The translations under genes and the position numbers were made by a program. A stretch of DNA of 64,000 nucleotides from NCBI GenBank assembly GCA_934500835.1, contig CAKSTR010000002.1, forward strand, positions 62,001 to 126,000, written 5' to 3'. The notes beneath the pieces are model-generated. The model ran no database searches. It saw only the letters and a list, made by a program, of their open reading frames with translations, and was not told the origin of the DNA. The number at the start of each line of letters is the position of its first letter. The stretch's first letter is position 1. This stretch comes from an uncultured Paracoccaceae bacterium. Its GTDB lineage: Bacteria; Pseudomonadota; Alphaproteobacteria; Rhodobacterales; Rhodobacteraceae. Positions 34,266 to 41,063 of this stretch are shown piece by piece.

Positions 34266-35645
34266 ATGGAAGGCATCGCCGGAATGAACGACATGAGCCG
34301 TGTGGTCGAGGCCGACCGCGCCCATGTCTGGCACCACCTGATCAACCACAAGGCGTTCGAGACCGTCGATCCCCGCGTGATCGTCGAGGGCAAGGGCATG
34401 CGGGTCTGGGATGCCAAGGGCAAGGAATACCTTGATGCGGTCTCGGGCGCGGTCTGGACGGTGAACGTCGGCTATGGACGTGAAAGCATCGCCAATGTGG
34501 TGCGCGACCAGCTGATCAAGATGAACTATTTCGCCGGTGTCGGCGGCTCGGTCCCCGGCGCCCTGTTCGCCGAGAAGCTGATCGAGAAGATGCCGGGCAT
34601 GTCCCGCGTCTACTATTCCAACTCGGGCTCGGAAGCGAACGAGAAGGTCTACAAGATGGTGCGCCAGCTGTCGCACCGCGTCCATGGCGGCAAGAAATGG
34701 AAGATCCTGTATCGTGAGCGGGACTACCACGGCACCACCATCGGCGCGCTGGCAACCAGCGGCCAGGCCGAACGTGCGATGCAGTATGGTCCCTACCCGG
34801 ACGGCTTCGTCATGGTCCCGCATTGCCTTGAGTACCGCAAGCAATGGGACGTCGAGAATTACGGCGAACGCGCCGCCGATGCGATCGAGGAAGTCATCCT
34901 GCGCGAAGGCCCCGATACCGTCGGCGCCATCGTGCTGGAGCCGGTGACGGCCGGCGGCGGCGTCATCGTTCCGCCCAAGGGCTATTGGGAGCGCGTTCAG
35001 GAAATCTGCAAGAAATACAACATCCTCTTGCACATTGATGAAGTGGTTTGTGGCGTCGGCCGGACCGGCGTCTGGTTCGGCTACCAGAACTACGGCATCA
35101 AGCCCGATTTCGTGACCATGGCCAAGGGCGTCGCCTCGGGCTATGCCGCGATCTCCTGCACCGTCACCACCGAGGCGGTGTTCGAGATGTTCAAGAACGA
35201 TGCGGCGGACCCGCTCAGCTACTTCCGCGACATCTCGACCTTCGGCGGCTGCACCTCCGGCCCGGCTGCGGCGCTGGAGAACATGCGGATCATCGAAGAC
35301 GAGGGGCTGCTCGACAACACGCTGAAGATGGGCGACCGCTGCCTTGCCAACCTGCGCGGGCTGATGGAGAAGCACAAGGTGATCGGCGACGTGCGCGGCG
35401 CGGGCCTGTTCCTTGGCGCCGAACTGGTGGCCGACCGCAAGACCAAGGAACCGATGGACGAGAAGAAGGTCGCCGCCGTGGTGGCCGATTGCAACGCGCA
35501 AGGCGTGATCATCGGCATGACCAACCGCTCGCTGCCGGGGCTGAACAACACGCTCTGCCTGTCGCCGGCGCTGATCGCCACCGCCGATGACATCGACGAG
35601 ATCACCGGCGCCATCGACAAGGCGCTGACCAAGGTCTTCGGCTAA
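34266..35645 (+). CDS. tpa: Taurine-pyruvate aminotransferase
   Basis: A 459-residue class III aminotransferase, start ATG 34266 with AGGAAC nearby. Family features: GKEYLDAVSGAVWTVNVGYG, the cofactor-phosphate region YYSNSGSEANEKVYKM, YHGTTIGALATSGQ, IDEVVCGVGRTGVWFG, and the PLP lysine in DFVTMAKGVASGYAAISC. It transfers the taurine amino group to pyruvate, giving sulfoacetaldehyde and alanine. Identity is supported by the adjacent tauR and xsc genes and by TauR boxes in its promoter. No taurine importer is encoded in the window. Confidence 0.93.
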   Translation: MEGIAGMNDMSRVVEADRAHVWHHLINHKAFETVDPRVIVEGKGMRVWDAKGKEYLDAVSGAVWTVNVGYGRESIANVVRDQLIKMNYFAGVGGSVPGALFAEKLIEKMPGMSRVYYSNSGSEANEKVYKMVRQLSHRVHGGKKWKILYRERDYHGTTIGALATSGQAERAMQYGPYPDGFVMVPHCLEYRKQWDVENYGERAADAIEEVILREGPDTVGAIVLEPVTAGGGVIVPPKGYWERVQEICKKYNILLHIDEVVCGVGRTGVWFGYQNYGIKPDFVTMAKGVASGYAAISCTVTTEAVFEMFKNDAADPLSYFRDISTFGGCTSGPAAALENMRIIEDEGLLDNTLKMGDRCLANLRGLMEKHKVIGDVRGAGLFLGAELVADRKTKEPMDEKKVAAVVADCNAQGVIIGMTNRSLPGLNNTLCLSPALIATADDIDEITGAIDKALTKVFG

Positions 35646-35699
35646 GCCCCTTGCATCCACCCGGAGCGTTCGCCACGCGGGCGCTCCGGGACGAAACCG

Positions 35700-35778
35700 T
35701 TGGGGGTTTCACCCCCAAACCCCCGAGGATATTTATGCCAAGATGAAGCTCTTCCCCTTCATCTTGGCATAAATATCC
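35700..35778. repeat. Composite hairpin plus 22-bp perfect inverted repeat between tpa and tauR
   Basis: The first hairpin is TTGGGGGT-TTC-ACCCCCAA (35700-35718), 55 bases after the tpa stop. Then GGATATTTATGCCAAGATGAAG (35727-35748, split as GGATATTTATG and CCAAGATGAAG) faces its exact complement at 35757-35778 across 8 bases. It should form a strong stem-loop in RNA. It may terminate or attenuate transcription from tpa. The GGATATTT..GCCAA..TGAAG module also ends the 98-bp repeats of this window. Confidence 0.85.
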
Positions 35779-35877
35779 CCGCCGGAGGCATCCGCGGGCG
35801 CCGCAAGGCTCTGCGGTTGACATTCCGCGCATGCAAGAGCCTTGATGGGGCCAGTTGCCGCCCCGGATGAGGCCAGA

Positions 35878-37347
35878 ATGTCGATTCCCGTCGAAGCCTT
35901 CTTCCTGACCACCGGCCCCGGCGGCACCCTCCAGCGCCGCATCAGGGCCATGGTGACAGAGGGCATCCTGGCCGGACGGTTCCGGCCGGGGCAGCGGATG
36001 CCGTCCTCGCGCGGGTTGGCGGCCCATCTGGGGATCAGCCGGATCACTGTGACGCTGGCCTATGCGGATCTGGTTTCGTCGGATTACCTGATGGCCAGGG
36101 GACGCTCGGGCTATTACGTCAGCGATAACGCCCCGCGCGCGCCCGAGTTTCCGGCGGCAGCCCGTCCAATGGAAGAGGTTGATTATGCAGCACTTTCATC
36201 GGCCCGCTTCACCCGCGCCATGGCCGGTGTGGACCGCCCCGACAATTGGGAACGCTTCCCCTATCCCTTCATCTATGGTCAGGCCGATCCGACTCTTTTC
36301 GACCATCAGAACTGGCGTGCCTGCGCCTTGCGGGCCCTTGGCCGTCGGGATTTCGACTCGCTGACCAGCGACTATTATGAACGCGACGACCCGCTGCTGA
36401 TCGAGCAGATCCTGCGGGTCATCCTGCCGCGCCGGGGCATTGCTGCCGGGGCGGATGAGGTGCTGCTGACCCTGGGGGCGCAGAACGCGCTTTGGCTGGC
36501 CGCCACCGTCCTGCTTGCGCCCGGCCGGCGCGCGGTGGTCGAGAATCCCTGCTATCCCGGCTTGCGGCGGATCCTGCAGACCTGCGGTGCAGGTGTTGCC
36601 TCGGTCGATGTCGACGAGGGCGGGCTGCCGGTGCGCCTGCCTCCGGTCGATGTGGTCTTCACCACGGCCAGCCATCAGTGTCCGACCAATTCGACCATGC
36701 CGCTGGATCGGCGGCTGGCGTTGCTGGAGGCTGCCAGCCGCGACGATTTCGTGGTGGTCGAGGATGATTACGAATTCGAGATGTCCTTCCTGAAGCCGGT
36801 GTCTCCGGCATTGAAATCATTGGATAAAGGCGGGCGGGTGATCTATGCGGGATCGTTCTCGAAGTCGATCTTCCCGGGGATGCGGCTTGGCTATCTGGTC
36901 GGCCCGCCGTCCTTTATCGCCGAGGCGCGCGCCCTGCGCTCCATGGTGCTGAAACATCCGCCCGGTCACAGCCAGCGCACGGTCGCCTATTTCCTTGCTG
37001 AAGGCCACTATGATGCGCTGATCAACCGGATGCGCGCGGCCTTCAAGCGCCGCCGGCAGGTGATGGAGGAGGCCATCGACGAAGCGGGTCTTGGGGTCGC
37101 GGGGCAGGGCGGCTTCGGTGGGTCGTCCTTCTGGATGGCGGCGCCAGAGGCGGTGGATACCGAAGCCCTGGCCCGGCAGTTGCGGGCCGAGGGCGTGCTG
37201 ATCGAACCCGGCCGCGGTTTCTTCGACCCTGCACGCGAGGCGCGCAACTTCTACCGTCTGGCCTATTCCTCGATTCCGCCGAACCGCATCCCGGAGGGGA
37301 TCGCGCGCATCGGCAAGGCATTGGCGCGGCAGACCGGCCAGGGGTGA
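35878..37347 (+). CDS. tauR: MocR/GntR-family transcriptional regulator TauR
   Basis: The start is ATG 35878 (MSIPVEAFFLTTGPGG), with GATGAGG upstream; an ATG 12 codons earlier is less likely. The product is 489 residues. An N-terminal GntR winged helix (QRMPSSRGLAAHLGISRITV then TLAYADLVSSDYL) is fused to an aminotransferase-like domain with a PLP lysine in IYAGSFSKSIFPGMRLGYLV. This MocR architecture and the location between tpa and xsc identify TauR, the taurine-responsive activator. Candidate TauR boxes stand before tpa and xsc, but none is seen before tauR itself. Confidence 0.9.
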   Translation: MSIPVEAFFLTTGPGGTLQRRIRAMVTEGILAGRFRPGQRMPSSRGLAAHLGISRITVTLAYADLVSSDYLMARGRSGYYVSDNAPRAPEFPAAARPMEEVDYAALSSARFTRAMAGVDRPDNWERFPYPFIYGQADPTLFDHQNWRACALRALGRRDFDSLTSDYYERDDPLLIEQILRVILPRRGIAAGADEVLLTLGAQNALWLAATVLLAPGRRAVVENPCYPGLRRILQTCGAGVASVDVDEGGLPVRLPPVDVVFTTASHQCPTNSTMPLDRRLALLEAASRDDFVVVEDDYEFEMSFLKPVSPALKSLDKGGRVIYAGSFSKSIFPGMRLGYLVGPPSFIAEARALRSMVLKHPPGHSQRTVAYFLAEGHYDALINRMRAAFKRRRQVMEEAIDEAGLGVAGQGGFGGSSFWMAAPEAVDTEALARQLRAEGVLIEPGRGFFDPAREARNFYRLAYSSIPPNRIPEGIARIGKALARQTGQG

Positions 37348-37398
37348 CGCGTTGTCGTCGAAAGCGCCTGTTCCGCGAGGTCGCCTGTGCTGCGTCAA

Positions 37399-37431
37399 CT
37401 GGCAACACAGCGGGGAAACGGCTGGCCCTAA
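37399..37431 (+). promoter_or_regulatory. Putative tandem TauR boxes upstream of xsc
   Basis: CTGGCAACAC (37399-37408) and CTGGCCCTAA (37422-37431). The second differs from the CTGGACCTAA box by one base; the first keeps only the CTGG core. Their starts are exactly 23 bases apart, the same period as at tpa. They end 87 bases before the xsc start, so xsc can have its own TauR-activated promoter. Confidence 0.6.
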
Positions 37432-37518
37432 GGGGCGACACGGGCGCGCGGCTAGATTCAGGGCCAAGGGCTGCCCCGGACCGGGGTGGACGCAAGACAT
37501 TGCCACAAGGACCAAGCC

Positions 37519-39291
37519 ATGAAGATGACCACCGAGGAAGCTTTCGTCAAAGTGCTGCAGATGCATGGTATCGAACATGCCTTTGGCATCATCGGATCGG
37601 CCTTCATGCCGATTTCCGACCTTTTCCCGCGTGCCGGCATCCAGTTCTGGGACTGCGCACATGAAGGCTCGGGCGGGATGATGGCCGATGGCTATACCCG
37701 TGCCTCGGGCAGGATGTCGATGATGATCGCCCAGAACGGGCCGGGCATCACGAACTTCGTAACCGCGGTGAAGACGGCCTACTGGAATCATACGCCGCTG
37801 CTGCTGGTGACGCCACAGGCCGCCAACAAGACCATCGGGCAGGGCGGTTTCCAGGAAGTCGAGCAGATGGCCCTGTTCAAGGACATGGTCGCCTATCAGG
37901 AGGAGGTGCGTGACCCTTCGCGCGTGGCCGAGGTGCTGAACCGGGTGATCATTAATGCCAAACGCCATTCGGCCCCGGCGCAGATCAACTTCCCCCGCGA
38001 TTTCTTCACCCAGGTCATCGACATCGATCTGCCGCGGATCGTCGAGTTCGAACGGCCCTCGGGCGGCGAGGTTGCGCTGGACGAGGCAGCCAGGCTTCTT
38101 TCTGCGGCGCGCTTTCCGGTGATCCTGAACGGCGCGGGCGTCGTCCTTGGCGGCGCGATCCCGGCCAGCATGAAACTGGCCGAACGGCTGGAGGCGCCGG
38201 TCTGCGTCGGCTACCAGCACAATGACGCCTTCCCCGGCTCTCACCCGCTTTTCGCCGGTCCCTTGGGCTATAACGGCAGCAAGGCGGGGATGGAGCTGAT
38301 CGCCAGGGCCGATGTCGTGCTGGCCCTTGGGACAAGGCTGAACCCGTTCTCGACCCTGCCGGGCTATGGGATCGACTATTGGCCGAAGGATGCGGCGATC
38401 ATCCAGGTCGACATCAACCCCGCGCGGATCGGTCTGACCAAGAAGGTCTCGGTCGGGATCGTGGGCGATGCCAGACAGGTGGCCGAGGGGCTGCTGGCGC
38501 GCCTCTCCGCGACGGCGGGCGATGAGGGAAGGGAGCAGCGCCGCACGCTGATCTCGACCACCAAAAGCCGTTGGGCGCAGGAACTGGCGTCGATGGACCA
38601 TGAGGCGGACGATCCCGGCACCAGCTGGAACGAACGCGCCCGCGCCGCGAAACCGGACTGGATGAGCCCGCGCATGGCCTGGCGCGCCATCGAATCCGCC
38701 TTGCCGAAGGATGCGATCATCTCCTCGGACATCGGCAACAACTGCGCCATCGGCAACGCCTACCCGACCTTCGAGGCCGGCCGCAAATATCTGGCCCCCG
38801 GGCTTTTCGGTCCCTGCGGCTATGGCCTGCCCTCGATCGTCGGTGCCAAGATCGCCTGCCCGGACACGCCCGTCGTCGGCTTCTCGGGTGATGGCGCTTT
38901 CGGCATCGCGGTGACCGAACTGACCGCGATTGGGCGCGAGGAATGGCCGGCCGTGACCATGGTGGTCTTTCGCAACTACCAATGGGGGGCGGAGAAGCGC
39001 AACTCGACCCTGTGGTTCGACGACAATTTCGTCGGGACAGAGCTGGATACCAAGGTCTCCTATGCCGGGATCGCCATGGCTTGCGGGTTGCAGGGGGTGC
39101 AGGCCAGGACCATGGACGACCTGCGCGCCGCACTGACCAAGGCCATCGCCGACCAGAAGGCCGGCAAGACCACGCTGATCGAGGCGCTGATCAACCAGGA
39201 ACTGGGCGAGCCCTTCCGCCGCGATGCGATGAAGAAACCCGTGGCCGTGGCCGGGATCGACCGTGCCGACATGAAGCCGCAGGCGGTCTGA
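37519..39291 (+). CDS. xsc: Sulfoacetaldehyde acetyltransferase
   Basis: A 590-residue thiamine-diphosphate enzyme, start ATG 37519 (MKMTTEEAFVKVLQMHGIEH). It cleaves sulfoacetaldehyde with phosphate into acetyl phosphate and sulfite. Seen features: AFGIIGSAFMPISDLFPRAG, the ThDP Glu in HEGSGGMMADGYTRASGRMS, IAQNGPGITNFVTAVKTAYW, and the C-terminal ThDP/Mg region VGFSGDGAFGIAVTELTAIG with NYQWGAEKRN. The TTEEAFVKVLQ start and the NYQWGAEK motif are typical of Xsc as opposed to acetolactate synthases. The exporter gene follows without a gap. Confidence 0.96.
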   Translation: MKMTTEEAFVKVLQMHGIEHAFGIIGSAFMPISDLFPRAGIQFWDCAHEGSGGMMADGYTRASGRMSMMIAQNGPGITNFVTAVKTAYWNHTPLLLVTPQAANKTIGQGGFQEVEQMALFKDMVAYQEEVRDPSRVAEVLNRVIINAKRHSAPAQINFPRDFFTQVIDIDLPRIVEFERPSGGEVALDEAARLLSAARFPVILNGAGVVLGGAIPASMKLAERLEAPVCVGYQHNDAFPGSHPLFAGPLGYNGSKAGMELIARADVVLALGTRLNPFSTLPGYGIDYWPKDAAIIQVDINPARIGLTKKVSVGIVGDARQVAEGLLARLSATAGDEGREQRRTLISTTKSRWAQELASMDHEADDPGTSWNERARAAKPDWMSPRMAWRAIESALPKDAIISSDIGNNCAIGNAYPTFEAGRKYLAPGLFGPCGYGLPSIVGAKIACPDTPVVGFSGDGAFGIAVTELTAIGREEWPAVTMVVFRNYQWGAEKRNSTLWFDDNFVGTELDTKVSYAGIAMACGLQGVQARTMDDLRAALTKAIADQKAGKTTLIEALINQELGEPFRRDAMKKPVAVAGIDRADMKPQAV

Positions 39292-40032
39292 GTGCTGTTC
39301 GATCTGGGCCTTGCCGGCCTGATCTGGATGGCGGCGGTGGTCTTCATCGCCGCCTTCATCCGCGGCTATTCGGGCTTTGGCTACTCGGCAATCGTCATCG
39401 CCGGCTCGACCGTGGTGATGAACCCGCTGCATCTGGTGGCGGCGGTGGCCGTGCTGGAATTCGTGATGTCGATGCAGGCCTGGCGCGGGGCGGGCAAGGA
39501 TATCGACTGGCGCCGGGTGCTTCTTCTCTTGGCCGGTGCCGCGATCGGCCTTCCGCTTGGCCTCTGGGCGCTGACGGCGATTTCCGAGGATGCGGCCCGG
39601 GCGGTGATCTCGGGTTACGTACTGGTGATGTGCATCGTGCTGCTGGCCGGCTGGCGCCTGCCGCATCAGGTGCGAGGCGGCGGCAATGCGGCCGTCGGCG
39701 TGGTGTCGGGGATGGCCAATGCGCCCGGGATGGGCGGGCTGCCGGTGGCGGCCTTTTTCGCAGCGCAGCCGATGCAGGCCCAGGTCTTTCGCGCCACGCT
39801 GATCGCCTATTTCCCGCTTCTGGATCTGTATTCCGGCCCCCTTTACTGGGCGCACGGGCTGGTCGGCTGGGGCACGCTTTGGGCCGCCCTCTGGGGCCTG
39901 CCGCTGACGGTGTTGGGCAACTGGATGGGCGGGCGGCACTTCTTCGGGACCGACCCGCAGGAGTTCCGCCGCTTTTCCATCCTTCTGCTGGCCACATTGG
40001 CGGCCCTGGGTCTTGGAAAGGCGCTGCTTTGA
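39292..40032 (+). CDS. tauE: TSUP-family (TauE/SafE) sulfite exporter
   Basis: A 246-residue membrane protein starting at GTG 39292, the base after the xsc stop, so it is translationally linked to xsc. It has about seven hydrophobic segments and TSUP motifs: FIAAFIRGYSGFGYSAIVIA near the N-terminus and VVSGMANAPGMGGLPVAAFF in the second half. TSUP proteins next to xsc are thought to export the sulfite released from C2 sulfonates, protecting the cell. The stop overlaps the acetate kinase start. Confidence 0.88.
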   Translation: MLFDLGLAGLIWMAAVVFIAAFIRGYSGFGYSAIVIAGSTVVMNPLHLVAAVAVLEFVMSMQAWRGAGKDIDWRRVLLLLAGAAIGLPLGLWALTAISEDAARAVISGYVLVMCIVLLAGWRLPHQVRGGGNAAVGVVSGMANAPGMGGLPVAAFFAAQPMQAQVFRATLIAYFPLLDLYSGPLYWAHGLVGWGTLWAALWGLPLTVLGNWMGGRHFFGTDPQEFRRFSILLLATLAALGLGKALL

Positions 40033-41063
40033 CGTGTCTCGTGGTCAATGCCGGGTCGTCTTCGGTCAAGCTGGTGGCCTTCGGGCCGGATCTGGCCGAG
40101 GTCGGCCGCGCGTCGGTCGACCGGATCGGCGCGGGCGGCCCCGAGGACCATGGCGCGGCCCTGGCGGTGGGGCTGCGGCAACTGGCGATCCCGGTCGCCG
40201 CCCTGACCGCCGCCGGGCACCGGGTGGTCCATGGCGGGGCAAGCCGGCAAGCGGCGCGGGTGACGGCGGCGGTGCTTGACGACATTCGCGCCTGCATCCC
40301 GCTGGCCCCCCTGCACAACCCGGCCAATCTGGTCGGCATCGAGGCGCTGGCCCGGCTGGCCCCGGACCTGCCGCAATATGTCAGCTTCGACACCGCTTTC
40401 CACGCAACCAATCCCGAGGTTGCGGTGACCTATGCCCTGCCGCTGGCCGAGCGGCAACAGGGTCTGCGGCGCTATGGTTTCCACGGCATCTCCTACGCCG
40501 CGATTGTCCGGGTGATGCGGGACCTGACGCAAAATTGCCCGCCAAGGCGCCTGCTTGCGTTCCACTTGGGCAATGGTGCCTCGGCCTGTGCCATCCTTGA
40601 CGGTGCGTCTGTCGCCACCAGCATGGGCTATTCGCCGCTGGACGGGCTGACCATGGGCACGCGCGGCGGCGGCATGGACCCGGCGGTGGTGCTGGATCTT
40701 GCCGCCCGTCATGGTGTCGAGGGCGCCGCCCGCGTCCTGAACCGCGAGAGCGGCCTTCTTGGCCTTGGCGGCAGCCCGGACATGCGCGCCCTGCACGCCG
40801 TCGGCACGGCCGAGGCCGCCTTTGCCATTGATCACTTCTGTTACTGGGCCACCCGCCACGCCGGAAGCCTGATCGCGGCGATGGGGGGCCTTGATGCCAT
40901 TGCCTTCACGGGCGGAATTGGCGAGAACGATGTTCAGGTCCGAAACCGCATCCTGACGGGGCTGGACTGGATAGCCAGGGACGTGAAGGTGTTTGTGATC
41001 CCAGCCGAAGAGGAGCGCCAGATCGCGCTGGAGGCGCGCAGCCTTCGGGAGGCGGGCGCATGA
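40029..41063 (+). CDS. ackA: Acetate kinase
   Basis: The preferred start is TTG 40029, overlapping the upstream stop (TTGA) and giving MTCLVVNAGSSSVKLVAFGP. The product is 344 residues, about 50 shorter than typical acetate kinases, but all motifs are present: VNAGSSSVKL, GHRVVHGG, PLAPLHNPANL, FDTAFH, RYGFHGIS, LLAFHLGNGAS, MGYSPLDGLTMGTRGGGMDP and AFTGGIGENDVQVRN. It converts acetyl phosphate plus ADP to acetate plus ATP, or the reverse. It is encoded between xsc-tauE and soeABC, where many taurine clusters have phosphotransacetylase instead. It would harvest ATP from the acetyl phosphate made by Xsc. Confidence 0.93.
   Translation: MTCLVVNAGSSSVKLVAFGPDLAEVGRASVDRIGAGGPEDHGAALAVGLRQLAIPVAALTAAGHRVVHGGASRQAARVTAAVLDDIRACIPLAPLHNPANLVGIEALARLAPDLPQYVSFDTAFHATNPEVAVTYALPLAERQQGLRRYGFHGISYAAIVRVMRDLTQNCPPRRLLAFHLGNGASACAILDGASVATSMGYSPLDGLTMGTRGGGMDPAVVLDLAARHGVEGAARVLNRESGLLGLGGSPDMRALHAVGTAEAAFAIDHFCYWATRHAGSLIAAMGGLDAIAFTGGIGENDVQVRNRILTGLDWIARDVKVFVIPAEEERQIALEARSLREAGA

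Noticed and set aside
38943..41063. A 706-codon open frame running through tauE into ackA could be read as a fusion protein.
   Set aside because: The part before 40029 is an out-of-frame reading of xsc and tauE with no conserved features. Acetate kinase motifs begin only after the TTG at 40029.
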